Source of the DNA: Rhodospirillales bacterium
GTDB taxonomy: Bacteria; Pseudomonadota; Alphaproteobacteria; Rhodospirillales; UBA2165
Direction of reading: 5' to 3'
Length of the DNA stretch: 64,000 bases
Assembly (NCBI GenBank): GCA_022823235.1
Contig: JAJDXO010000028.1
Coordinates: 41,287 to 105,286, forward strand
The notes beneath the pieces were generated by a model that ran no database searches, was not told where the DNA came from, and saw only the letters and a list, made by a program, of their open reading frames with translations. The number at the start of each line of letters is the position of its first letter. The stretch's first letter is position 1. A program made the translations under genes and the position numbers. Positions 7,930 through 16,228 of this stretch are shown here, piece by piece.

Positions 7930-8760
7930 ATGCTGGAGCTCTATTACCTGGAAGAGGCCGACAGCATCTGCTCCAACCGGGTGCTGATGACCCTGGCCGA
8001 GAAGGGCATCGACGATTTCGTCCGCCGCAGGATCGTCCTGATGAACGGCGATCAGTTCAAACCGGAATACCTCAGGCTCAACCCCAAGGCCCAGGTGCCG
8101 ACCCTGGTCCATGACGGGAAGCCGATCCGCGAAAGCTCCATCATCTGCGACTACGTGGACGACCTCGCCGATGCGCCGGCGCTCAAACCCGCCGACCCGG
8201 GGCGCCGCGCCGAAATGCAGGAATGGATCAAGGATTCCGACGAGACCGGCTATCAGGCCACGGCGTCGATCAATTTCGTCACCAAGTTCCGCCTTTCCGT
8301 CCCCATCGAGAAGATGGAGGCGCGCTGGAAGCAGGTCACCGATATCGAGCGGGTGCACCGCCAGCAGTCCTGCGTCCGCGAGGGCTATGACAGCCCCTAT
8401 GTGCTGCGCGCCATCGGCGGCTGGGAGCGCATCTTCGCCAAGATGGAAAAAACCCTCTCGGACGGGCGGCCCTGGGTCATGGGGGACGATATCTCGCTGG
8501 TGGAAACCACCCACGCGCCGTTCATCCGGGTGCTTCACATGCTCCGGCTGCTGCATTTGTGGTTCGAAGGAAGGCCCAACCTCCAGGCCTGGTGGGAGCG
8601 GATCGTCACCCGGCCGAGCTATACCCAACTGGACGAATACGAAGGCCAGATGGAGGACGACGACGCGCCCCACGCGGTCGCCGGCCGCGAGGGCGAAGCG
8701 GACGTCAAACGCATCCTCGGTCAGTACCGGGAAATGATGAAGGGCCGGGGGCTCGGCTAA
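7930..8760 (+). CDS. Glutathione S-transferase family protein
   Basis: Start at the ATG at 7930, preceded by a GGGGGGAG ribosome site; the longer track ORF overlaps the upstream gene. It has 276 residues. The N-terminal thioredoxin-like domain is LYYLEEADSICSNRVLMTLAEKGI with NPKAQVPTLVHDG (cis-Pro loop) and RESSIICDYVDD (glutathione gamma-Glu contact). The rest is a helical domain with a longer middle than classical GSTs. Its place behind a Rieske oxygenase suggests a catabolic role such as ether cleavage, dehalogenation or epoxide conjugation. The 3' end overlaps the convergent dioxygenase beta gene by 4 bases. Confidence 0.85.
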   Translation: MLELYYLEEADSICSNRVLMTLAEKGIDDFVRRRIVLMNGDQFKPEYLRLNPKAQVPTLVHDGKPIRESSIICDYVDDLADAPALKPADPGRRAEMQEWIKDSDETGYQATASINFVTKFRLSVPIEKMEARWKQVTDIERVHRQQSCVREGYDSPYVLRAIGGWERIFAKMEKTLSDGRPWVMGDDISLVETTHAPFIRVLHMLRLLHLWFEGRPNLQAWWERIVTRPSYTQLDEYEGQMEDDDAPHAVAGREGEADVKRILGQYREMMKGRGLG

Positions 8761-9254
8761 AGCAAAAACGTCAGGTTCGGGATCGCCGTGTCGCGGTTGA
8801 GCAGCACGAGCCGCTTCCGGGCGATTTTCCACGCGCCGCCAACCAGCCGCAGCTTGTGCTCCGCATGCGCCGCGAAGGCGCGCTGATCGCCCAAATCCAG
8901 CTGCCGGTCGTCGGCGGCGCCGGCACGGATTTCATGGATGATCTGGGACGACAGGATCGTGGCCTCGGTTTCGGCCGCGTCCTCGACGATCACGTTGGAG
9001 ATCAGGTGGTGGGTGCTGCTCGGCGGGTCCTGGGCCGGAAACGAGGTCCGGGTCAGGCGGTAGACCCGCTCGCGCCGCCTCAAATCGTCGTCGTAGATGA
9101 TGGAGAGGTGGTCCGTCGGCCCCGCGTCCCTGTCGATGGGCAGCCAGTAGATGCCGTCCTCGGTGAACAACTCCAGCCAGTCCTCGAACCTGCCTTCGTC
9201 CAGCAGCCGCGCCTCGGCGTAGAGGAAATCCTCGGCCTCGGTCCTGGTCAGCAT
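8757..9254 (-). CDS. Aromatic-ring-hydroxylating dioxygenase beta subunit
   Basis: A 165-residue NTF2/SnoaL-like protein matching the small subunit of Rieske dioxygenases: AEDFLYAEARLLDEGRFEDWLELF at the N-terminus, then YWLPIDRD, TRTSFPAQDPPSSTHHLISNV and the closing WKIARKRLVLLN. It has no metal site of its own; it packs with alpha subunits. It lies downstream of the alpha gene in the same direction but is separated from it by a G-rich repeat, so cotranscription is likely but not proven. Confidence 0.9.
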   Translation of the reverse strand: MLTRTEAEDFLYAEARLLDEGRFEDWLELFTEDGIYWLPIDRDAGPTDHLSIIYDDDLRRRERVYRLTRTSFPAQDPPSSTHHLISNVIVEDAAETEATILSSQIIHEIRAGAADDRQLDLGDQRAFAAHAEHKLRLVGGAWKIARKRLVLLNRDTAIPNLTFLL

Positions 9255-9279
9255 GCAAATTGCCCGGTGGCCGAAGCAT

Positions 9280-9383
9280 CCACCCCCACCCCAACCCTCC
9301 CCCGTCGAGGGGGAGGGGGAATAGTCGCGGACTTCATCTTCGAGTCCCTCCCCCCTTGACGGGGGGAGGTCAGGAGGGGGGTG
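9280..9383. repeat. G-rich intergenic repeat, copy 3 (partial)
   Basis: CACCCCCACCCCAACCCTCCCCCGTCGAGGG matches the distal part of copies 1 and 2, followed by an inverted CCTCCCCCCTTGACGGGGGGAGG half. It separates the dioxygenase alpha and beta genes. Confidence 0.7.
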
Positions 9384-9405
9384 GCCCCGGCAGGGAAGAG
9401 AGGCT

Positions 9406-10704
9406 TCACGCCGTCGCCATCCATTGCTTCCATGCCCGGTGGAGCGCCCGCTGGGGGGCTTCGTCGGTGCTGTCCGCCGTCCTGACCCCCTTGTTGTCCA
9501 TGGTCTCCCGCGCCATGCCCCGGCTGAGCAGCAGCCAGTCCACCTCCTCGGCCTGCAGGCCGGTCTGGTTGAAGGCGAAGATCTCCACGTCGTCGGGCGA
9601 GCCGAAGCCCGCGGGCCCGAAAAACCGCTGATAGGACTTCAGGCGGAAGTCGTTATAGGCCTCGGACGCGCCTTTCAGCTTGTAGAACGAGATGGAGACC
9701 TCGGTGCGGTCGGGCGCGATGGGCCGCCAGGTGCGGAACTGCCCATGCAGGATGGCGAGCGACGGGAAGATCACCAGGTTCATGGAATTCATCATCTCGT
9801 GCGCCCGGCGAACGCCGTACCTGCCCTCCAGCCAGTCCACGTAGTCGCCGAACCCGCCGTTGCGGAGCCCCGCCAGCCCGTCGGCGGTCATCGGGCTTTC
9901 CCAGATGCCGTGGCCGTTCTCGAAGCCCATGGAGCGCCCGGTCATCCGGTGTTCGAAGATGTCCTCCAGATCGGCCTCCGCGTAGGCGCCGTGCATGCCG
10001 CCCTTGTTGCCGAACTCGGCGATCAGCTTGAAGAAACTCTCATGCACCGTGTCGCCGTGATAGCCGTCGGTGGAATTCTCCGCCTGGAACTTCCAGTTGC
10101 CCCGGTATTCGGTGCGGTGCGCGCCCTGCACCACCTCCACCTCGCCGCCGGGCGCCCGGTCCAGGTGGGTATCGAGGAACGGCTTCGCCTCGCCGAGATA
10201 ATCGAGGAAGCCGGGCGCCGCCGGATCGAGGTTGGCGAAGATCAGCCCGCGGTAGTTTTCCACCCGCGCCACCGGCACCAGGCCGAACCGGGACTTGTCG
10301 AAATCGTCCGGATAGCCGCCCTTGTGCTTGGCGATGCCCTGCAGCGACCCGTCGAGGCCATAGACCCAGCCGTGATAGCGGCACCGGAAGCGGGGCACGT
10401 TGCCCCGTTCTGCCCGGCAGACCACGCTGCCCCGGTGGCGGCAGCGGTTGAGGAAGACGTGCAGCGCGCCGGTCTCGTCCCGGGACAGCACCACGGGCCT
10501 GAGCCCCATATAGGCGGTCTTGAAGTCGCCCGGATTCGCGACCTCGCTCTCGTGGCCGATATAGATCCAGGTCCTGGCGAACAGCTCCTTCATTTCGAGC
10601 GCGAAGATGTCCGGGTCCGTATAGACCCGGCCCGAAACCCGGAAGTCGTCCGGGGTCTCGGCGATCAGACTGTCGAGATCGGCGGCCGGCAAATGGGTAT
10701 CCAC
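9406..10704 (-). CDS. Aromatic-ring-hydroxylating dioxygenase alpha subunit (Rieske)
   Basis: About 432 residues. The track start at 10719 is a TTG inside the ribosome-binding sequence (GAGGGAGGGG); the GTG at 10704 fits better. The Rieske cluster is C88-x-H90 (NRCRHRG) with C108-x-x-H111 (CRYHGW). The mononuclear iron site reads ENSTDGYHGDTVHES. This is the catalytic subunit that adds dioxygen across an aromatic ring, with the beta gene downstream. No ferredoxin or reductase gene is in the window. The substrate class (benzoate/salicylate-like or other) cannot be read from sequence alone. Confidence 0.92.
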   Translation of the reverse strand: MDTHLPAADLDSLIAETPDDFRVSGRVYTDPDIFALEMKELFARTWIYIGHESEVANPGDFKTAYMGLRPVVLSRDETGALHVFLNRCRHRGSVVCRAERGNVPRFRCRYHGWVYGLDGSLQGIAKHKGGYPDDFDKSRFGLVPVARVENYRGLIFANLDPAAPGFLDYLGEAKPFLDTHLDRAPGGEVEVVQGAHRTEYRGNWKFQAENSTDGYHGDTVHESFFKLIAEFGNKGGMHGAYAEADLEDIFEHRMTGRSMGFENGHGIWESPMTADGLAGLRNGGFGDYVDWLEGRYGVRRAHEMMNSMNLVIFPSLAILHGQFRTWRPIAPDRTEVSISFYKLKGASEAYNDFRLKSYQRFFGPAGFGSPDDVEIFAFNQTGLQAEEVDWLLLSRGMARETMDNKGVRTADSTDEAPQRALHRAWKQWMATA

Positions 10705-10780
10705 GATCCCCTCCCTCAAGCCGGAATTGTCGGCAAACCCGCCCGCCGGGTCAATGGGGGGAGACCCCTGTTCCCGGAAT

Positions 10781-11491
10781 TCACCACGGCAATTGTTCGC
10801 CGTCGAAGTTCCAGTAGGTGCCGGTATCGGCGATGGTCAATTTGTCGAGCACCGCGCGCATGCCCTCGCAGGCCTCCTCGACCGTGTTCACGGCGTTGGG
10901 GCCGCCGAGATCGGTCTTGGTCCAGCCGGGCGCGATGGAGACGACGATGACGCCCCGGGGCTCCAGCCACGCGCCGATGCCCCGCATCATCATGTTGAGC
11001 GCCGCCTTCGAGGTGCGGTAGGCGTAGCGGCCCCCCATCCAGGTGTTCCCGATGCTCGACAGCCCGGACGCCATCATGGCGATGATCTTCCTGTCGCTCG
11101 CCGCCACGTTGCCGGCGAAGGCGCCGGTGACCCGGCCCTGTCCCAGCACGTTGACCTTCAGGACCTCGGCCCAGACGTCGTAGTCGTAGTTGGCGGGATC
11201 GGGGTCGTCCTTGCCCTCCAGCACGCCGGTGCCGTAATTGTCGGCGATGCCGGCATTGTTGATCAGCAGGTCGACGGCCTCCCCGCCGATCCGGTCGGAG
11301 ACGGCGTCGATCTCATGCTGCAGGGTTACATCCATCTCGTGGACACTGAGGTCTCCGGACAGATTCTTCAGTTCGCGGGCTTCGTCGGGGTTCCGGCAGG
11401 TGGCATGCACCCGCCAGCCCTCGGCGAGATACTGACGCGCCAGTTCGAGGCCGATGCCCCGGTTGGCGCCGGTGATGAGTGTGGTCGGCAT
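10781..11491 (-). CDS. SDR family oxidoreductase
   Basis: A 236-residue short-chain dehydrogenase. The cofactor motif is TGANRGIG, the structural motif NNAG, and the active site SGLSSIGN..YAYRTSKAA (Tyr-xxx-Lys). The overall pattern resembles the C-factor/sniffer-like SDR group. It is on the same strand just upstream of the dioxygenase alpha gene. It may act on the cis-dihydrodiol or another intermediate, although dihydrodiol dehydrogenases usually belong to a different SDR branch. Confidence 0.85.
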   Translation of the reverse strand: MPTTLITGANRGIGLELARQYLAEGWRVHATCRNPDEARELKNLSGDLSVHEMDVTLQHEIDAVSDRIGGEAVDLLINNAGIADNYGTGVLEGKDDPDPANYDYDVWAEVLKVNVLGQGRVTGAFAGNVAASDRKIIAMMASGLSSIGNTWMGGRYAYRTSKAALNMMMRGIGAWLEPRGVIVVSIAPGWTKTDLGGPNAVNTVEEACEGMRAVLDKLTIADTGTYWNFDGEQLPW

Positions 11492-11528
11492 CCGGAGAGC
11501 TTAGCAAATACGCGTCCGCCGCCGGAAG

Positions 11529-12764
11529 TTATTCGTACCGCAACGCCTCGATGGGATCGAGACGGGACGCCTTCCGGGCCGGATAAAAGCCGAAGAAAAT
11601 GCCGACGATTGCGGCGAAGCCGAAGGCGAGGACGATGCTTTCGGGCCTTATCACCGTCGGCCAGTCGCCGAGGTTCGATATGCCGACGGAACCGGCGAGA
11701 CCGACGGCGATGCCGATGAGGCCGCCGATCAGGCTCAGGGTCACCGCCTCGATGAGGAACTGGTTCTGGATGTCCTTCTTGCGCGCGCCGATGGCCATGC
11801 GGAGGCCGATTTCCCGGGTCCGTTCGGTAACGCTGACCAGCATGATGTTCATGATGCCGATGCCGCCGACGACGAGGGAGATGCTGGCGACCGCCGCCAG
11901 CAGCACGGTCATGACCCGGGATGACGAGGCCCGCGCCTCCAATATGGAGGACAGGTTGCGGACAAAGAAGTCATCGGGTTGACCGGGCCTGATTTTATGG
12001 CGCTGGCGCAGAAGGCTGGTCATTTCCCGTATAGTGTCGTCCACCTCGGCCGCCGAGTGTGATTTGACGAACATGGTGGAAACCAGGCGTCCCTTCAGCC
12101 GGCGCCCGCCGATGAGCCGTTTTTTGGCCGTCGACAGGGGCACGAAAATGGTGTCGTCCATGTCGTTGCCCCGGGGAGTCTCGCCCTTGGGAACCAAGGT
12201 GCCGACGATGGTGAACGGCACGCGCTTCACGCGGATGATCTGGCCGACGGGGTCGTCGCCCGGCTCGAACATGTTCTCGACGATGGTCTCGCCGACCAGT
12301 GCGACCTTGGCCGCGCCCTTGACCTCCTGGTGGGTGAACCAGCGGCCGCCGTCGACGATCCAGTCCCGGGCCTCCTGATACTCCGGCGTCACGCCCATGA
12401 TGGTGGTCGACCAGTTCCTGTTGCCGAAGATCAGCTGGCCGGTGCCGCGAACGGTGGGCGCCGCGATCTTCACGGAATCGATTTCGGTTTGTATGGCGAT
12501 GGCGTCGTCTTCGGTGATGGTCGGCCGGGAGCCCCGGGCGCCGCGGGCGCCGCCGGACGTGGTCCTGCCGGGCAGGACGAGCACCAGGTTCGAGCCGAGA
12601 CTCTGGATCAGATCATCGACCCGTTTCTGGGCGCCCGCGCCGATGGAGATCATGATGATCACCGCGCCGACGCCGATGATGATGCCGAGGGCCGTCAGGA
12701 CGCTCCGCAGGATATTGACCCGGATCGCCCGGAGCGCGGCGGCGATGGAATCCGCGTAGGTCAT
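11529..12764 (-). CDS. MacB-type ABC transporter permease
   Basis: A 411-residue protein with the MacB/FtsX permease layout: an N-terminal helix (LRSVLTALGIIIGVGAVIIMISIGAGAQ), a large periplasmic domain (about residues 45-280) and three C-terminal helices, including ERTREIGLRMAIGARKKDIQNQFLIEA and the end FYPARKASRLDPIEALRYE. A short Gly/Arg/Ser stretch (TTSGGARGARGSRP) lies at the start of the periplasmic domain. It overlaps the ATPase gene by 4 bases. Classical MacB fuses ATPase and permease; here they are split, as in many Mac-like systems. It is the last gene of the ECF-headed operon. Confidence 0.92.
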   Translation of the reverse strand: MTYADSIAAALRAIRVNILRSVLTALGIIIGVGAVIIMISIGAGAQKRVDDLIQSLGSNLVLVLPGRTTSGGARGARGSRPTITEDDAIAIQTEIDSVKIAAPTVRGTGQLIFGNRNWSTTIMGVTPEYQEARDWIVDGGRWFTHQEVKGAAKVALVGETIVENMFEPGDDPVGQIIRVKRVPFTIVGTLVPKGETPRGNDMDDTIFVPLSTAKKRLIGGRRLKGRLVSTMFVKSHSAAEVDDTIREMTSLLRQRHKIRPGQPDDFFVRNLSSILEARASSSRVMTVLLAAVASISLVVGGIGIMNIMLVSVTERTREIGLRMAIGARKKDIQNQFLIEAVTLSLIGGLIGIAVGLAGSVGISNLGDWPTVIRPESIVLAFGFAAIVGIFFGFYPARKASRLDPIEALRYE

Positions 12765-13510
12765 TCCGCCGCCTCCGGCACATCCATGCTTTTCAGAAGC
12801 GCGTCCGCATCCTCGCGGGTTTCGGTTCGGGTGTCGGAAATCACCACGCCGTCCCGGAACCGCACCACCCGGTCGGCAAAACGGGCTACGCCCGCTTCGT
12901 GGGTGACCAGCACCACGGTCATGCCGGCTTCCCGATTGAGCCGCTGGAAGATCGCCATGATCTCGATCCCCGTCCGGGTGTCGAGCGCGCCCGTCGGCTC
13001 GTCGGCGAAGATAAGCTGCGGATCGTTGACCAGCGCCCGGGCGATGGCGACCCGTTGCTGCTGACCGCCGGAGAGCTGGGAAGGCTGATGATCCATGCGG
13101 TCGCCAAGCCCGACATCGTTGAGCACCCGCTCCGCCGCTTCACGGCGTTGCGCCTTCTTCAGACGGGCATACATCAAGGGAAGCTGGACGTTGTCGGCGG
13201 CCGAGGTGCGGGCCAGAAGATTGAAGCTTTGGAAGACGAACCCGATCCTGGCGTTTCGCGTCTCGGCCAGTTCGTCGGGTTGAAGCTCGGACATATCGAC
13301 GCCATTGAGGAGGTATGTGCCGCGGGTCGGCGTATCGAGACAGCCCAGCAGGTTCATCATGGTCGTCTTGCCTGATCCGGACGGTCCCATGATGGCGACG
13401 AACTCGCCGGCGGCGATGGTCAGATCCACATCGCGGAGAGCGCGGACCACGTTGTCGCCGAGGATGTAGTCCTTGGAGAGACCCGTCACCTGGATGAGCG
13501 CGCCGGTCAT
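12761..13510 (-). CDS. MacB-type ABC transporter ATP-binding protein
   Basis: A 249-residue LolD/MacB-class ATPase. Walker A is GPSGSGKTT, the signature LSGGQQQR, Walker B LIFADEPTGALD, and the H-loop VLVTHE. All catalytic residues are intact. It powers the permease encoded next (4-base overlap) together with the adaptor encoded 5 bases upstream, forming a tripartite export pump that would need a TolC-like outer-membrane protein from elsewhere. Confidence 0.94.
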   Translation of the reverse strand: MTGALIQVTGLSKDYILGDNVVRALRDVDLTIAAGEFVAIMGPSGSGKTTMMNLLGCLDTPTRGTYLLNGVDMSELQPDELAETRNARIGFVFQSFNLLARTSAADNVQLPLMYARLKKAQRREAAERVLNDVGLGDRMDHQPSQLSGGQQQRVAIARALVNDPQLIFADEPTGALDTRTGIEIMAIFQRLNREAGMTVVLVTHEAGVARFADRVVRFRDGVVISDTRTETREDADALLKSMDVPEAAE

Positions 13511-13515
13511 GGCGA

Positions 13516-15207
13516 TTAGAGCCCGAAGCGGAAGAAACGGTTGGAGCTCTCCTCGGCCGACCGGTTGATGCCGGTCAGGACCACATCGCCCTCCTGGAGC
13601 GGCCCCCGGACCATCTCGGTGGACTTGCCGTCGCCGACGCCGATGAAGACCCGGATCCGCTTCGGTTCGCCATCCTCCAGAATCCAGACATGGGCCGGCG
13701 TGGCCGGGTTGGCCCGGCGTTCGGCGATGCGGGCGCGGAACTTCCGCTGCTGCGCCGGGTTCAGAAGGGCGAGGATTTTTTGGCTGTTGTCCCGGCGCAT
13801 CTTGCGGAGCGTTTCGCGGAGTTCCGGACCGCCGCCGGCCTGGCGCATCGCCCGCATGCGCTGGAACATCTGCCGGTTGAGGCTGCGCACCTGCGATTTT
13901 TGCTCTTCCGACAGACCGAGAAATTCGGCCAGCTCGTTCATGCGCTTCTGCGCCGCCGCCCGCCGGGCCTGGGGATCGCCGCGGGGACCTCCGCCGCGGG
14001 GACCTCGGGCGCCGGGACCTCCGGCGCCGGGGCCGCGCGGACCGCCGGACGCGGCGCCGGGTGCCGCAATCCGTTCCTCGCCGGGCGGGGTGAATCGCAG
14101 CGCGGTGTTGGGGATGCGCAGTACGTTCTTGCGATCGGAGACCTTGACCTCGACCGTCGCCGTCATGCCCGGCAGCAACCGGAGATCGGCGTTGTCCACA
14201 TTGATGACCACCGTATAGGTGACGACGTTCTGGACCGACCGGGGCTGCTTGCGGACCTGGGTCACGGTGCCGCGGAAGTTCCGGCCGGCAAATGAATCGA
14301 CGGTGAAGGTCGCGACCTGACCCGAGGCAATCTGGCCGATATCGGCCTCGTCGATATTAGTCTCGACCTGCATGTCGCGCAGGTCCCGGGCGATGGTGAA
14401 CAGGGTCGGCGCCTGCAGACTGGCCGCCACCGTTTGTCCGATATCCACATTACGGCCGATGACCACGCCGTCCACCGGCGAGCGGATGAACGTGTTGTCC
14501 AAGTTGACCTTGGCAATATTCAGCACCGCACGTTTCTGTTGCACCTGGGCGCCGGCATGGACGATCTCGGCCTCGGCCACCGAGACGCTTGCGTTGCGGG
14601 CCGCGACCGTCGAGCGGTGCGCCGCCAGCCGCGCTTTGGCCGAGCGAATTTGGGCGACCGAGGAATCATAGGCGGCTTTCGCGGAATCGACGACGGAAAC
14701 CGAAACCACCCCGCGCTCCCGGAGGCGCGCCTTGCGGCCGTATTCCCGTTCCAGGTCGGTGGCATTGACCGTCGCCCGCTCGACGTCGGCCTGATAAGCG
14801 GCAAGGGTGGCGCGCGCGTTGTCCCGGTTGGCCCGCGCCTGAAATAGCGCGGCTTTCTTGGTGGCGACGGTGGCTTCGGCTACCGCGAGTTCCGCCGCCG
14901 CCTGCTCTACCCTGGCTTCAAGGCTCTCGGGATCGATGCGGGCAATCACCTGGCCGGCCCGAACGGCCGAATTGAAATCAGCCTTCAACTCGGAGATCTG
15001 GCCGGAGATCTCGGAGCCCACCTCGACCGTTACCACGGCGTTGAGTTGACCCGAGGCCGAGACGGATTTGAGAACATCGCCGCGGTCAATCGTTGCGGTC
15101 CGGAACTTGGTCCCGCCGTCGCCGGCTTCGCCGCTGATCAGTCCGAATCCGGCGGCGCCGACGGCCAAAACGGCGATGAATGCGATGATGAGTTTGCCTG
15201 AGGTCAT
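13516..15207 (-). CDS. MacA-type periplasmic adaptor with inserted Spy/CpxP-like segment
   Basis: 563 residues, clearly longer than typical MacA (about 370-400). Order: N-terminal membrane anchor (residues 5-26), lipoyl half (about 45-95), long alpha-helical hairpin (about 95-225), second lipoyl half with RSPVDGVV (about 242-249), beta-barrel (about 270-375), then an insertion at about 378-503, then the membrane-proximal domain (AHVWILEDGEPKRIRVFIG...EGDVVLTG). The insertion begins with a Gly/Pro/Arg-rich linker and continues with a charged helical part holding LSEEQ and LNPAQ, which resemble the LTxxQ motifs of Spy/CpxP proteins. It probably links the pump to the outer membrane; the insertion may sense metals or misfolded protein. 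The adaptor call is firm, the insert identity less so. Confidence 0.88.
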   Translation of the reverse strand: MTSGKLIIAFIAVLAVGAAGFGLISGEAGDGGTKFRTATIDRGDVLKSVSASGQLNAVVTVEVGSEISGQISELKADFNSAVRAGQVIARIDPESLEARVEQAAAELAVAEATVATKKAALFQARANRDNARATLAAYQADVERATVNATDLEREYGRKARLRERGVVSVSVVDSAKAAYDSSVAQIRSAKARLAAHRSTVAARNASVSVAEAEIVHAGAQVQQKRAVLNIAKVNLDNTFIRSPVDGVVIGRNVDIGQTVAASLQAPTLFTIARDLRDMQVETNIDEADIGQIASGQVATFTVDSFAGRNFRGTVTQVRKQPRSVQNVVTYTVVINVDNADLRLLPGMTATVEVKVSDRKNVLRIPNTALRFTPPGEERIAAPGAASGGPRGPGAGGPGARGPRGGGPRGDPQARRAAAQKRMNELAEFLGLSEEQKSQVRSLNRQMFQRMRAMRQAGGGPELRETLRKMRRDNSQKILALLNPAQQRKFRARIAERRANPATPAHVWILEDGEPKRIRVFIGVGDGKSTEMVRGPLQEGDVVLTGINRSAEESSNRFFRFGL

Positions 15208-15264
15208 AGCTGGTCTTGAGATTTGTCGCTCCGCGTCCCTATGCGTGGAAAAACGTCGACGGCG

Positions 15265-15774
15265 TTAGTTCCCTTCCCGCTCACGCCGGCGTTCCCGGAA
15301 GCGGCGGAAGCGCTCCTCCCTGTGCTCGATCATCCGGCCTACGTACGCGCTCAACTCCCGGCGCTGCGCGTCGGTGAGCTGTTCCGAGAGCGTGGCCAGA
15401 TGGCCGTGCATGCCGCTCTGCGCCTGTTGAGAGTGCGCGCGAAGATCGGCCAGTGCCTTCTCCAGCGCGGCCCGGTCATAGGGCTGGGCGGCCAGCGCCG
15501 CCTGCGCGGCCTCGTGCAGTTCGCGGAACCGGCGCCGCGATTCACGGATTGCCGCCCTTCGTTCACGCATGATTGCCCGGGATTTCTCCCGCACCTCGTC
15601 GCCCAGCACCCGTCCGGCCCACGGCGGCGAGTAAACGGGCGGTCCGCGAAACGCCTGGCGTTCCTTCGATTTCCAGACGCCGGCGCCGATCACCGCAGCC
15701 AGAAAGATATTCAAGGCCAGCGAAATGAAGAAGATGATGGCCCAGCGTTTAGAAGTCATTCTCTTGTCCCACAT
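15265..15774 (-). CDS. Periplasmic heavy-metal sensor / Spy-CpxP-like protein
   Basis: A 169-residue protein with an N-terminal signal or anchor (WAIIFFISLALNIFLAAVIGAGVW) and an Arg/Glu-rich helical body carrying an LTDAQ motif (LTxxQ class) near the C-terminus. This matches the metal-resistance/Spy-like superfamily of periplasmic chaperone-sensors (CnrX/CpxP type). The first ATG (15774) overlaps the anti-sigma-like gene by 26 bases; the ATG at 15759 is an alternative. Lying between the anti-sigma-like gene and the pump genes, it may relay envelope signals to the anti-sigma protein, as CnrX does for CnrY/CnrH. That analogy is inference. Confidence 0.82.
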   Translation of the reverse strand: MWDKRMTSKRWAIIFFISLALNIFLAAVIGAGVWKSKERQAFRGPPVYSPPWAGRVLGDEVREKSRAIMRERRAAIRESRRRFRELHEAAQAALAAQPYDRAALEKALADLRAHSQQAQSGMHGHLATLSEQLTDAQRRELSAYVGRMIEHREERFRRFRERRREREGN

Positions 15775-16228
15775 CGGCAGGCAGGTTGCCGGCGATCACC
15801 AATACGTCCTCGCCGAACCCTTCGACCACCTGTTCCTCGACCGCCGTGCCGGACGGCGAGGTAATGCCGAGGGCAATCCCCAGACAGGCCGCGGCGGCCA
15901 GGCCCAGGGCCGGGCGCCAGATGGGCCCGAACGGCCACAGCGCCTTCAGGAGATCGCCGTTGGCCGCGACCGGGCCGCCGGCAGCGTCCGACAGCACCCG
16001 CGCCTTCAATTCGGGAGACGCCAGCACCGGCGGCACTTCGCGCAAGACAGCGGTCAGGGCCTCGGCCTCGGCGAGCATGGCTTGGGCGCGATCCGATCCC
16101 TCGATCAGCCGCCCCGCCGCATCCCGCTCGGCCAGCGGCCAGGTCTCCAGGTCCGCGCCCCAGCGGTCCAGCAGATCGGCGAATTCTTCGGGGCTCATGC
16201 CGTTTTCCCGGTTCCTGCCTTGAGCCAA
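15749..16228 (-). CDS. Anti-sigma-factor-like membrane protein
   Basis: 159 residues with a cytoplasmic N-terminus (MSPEEFADLLDRWGADLETWPLAERDAAGRLI), one membrane segment (LGLAAAACLGIALGITS) and a short periplasmic tail, the layout of ECF anti-sigma factors. The start is TTG at 16228, because AAAGGAG lies 8 bases ahead of it inside the sigma gene; an ATG at 16198 is possible. There is no HxxxCxxC zinc motif. It directly follows the sigma gene and overlaps the metal-sensor gene, as expected for a sigma/anti-sigma/sensor relay. Confidence 0.75.
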   Translation of the reverse strand: MAQGRNRENGMSPEEFADLLDRWGADLETWPLAERDAAGRLIEGSDRAQAMLAEAEALTAVLREVPPVLASPELKARVLSDAAGGPVAANGDLLKALWPFGPIWRPALGLAAAACLGIALGITSPSGTAVEEQVVEGFGEDVLVIAGNLPADVGQENDF

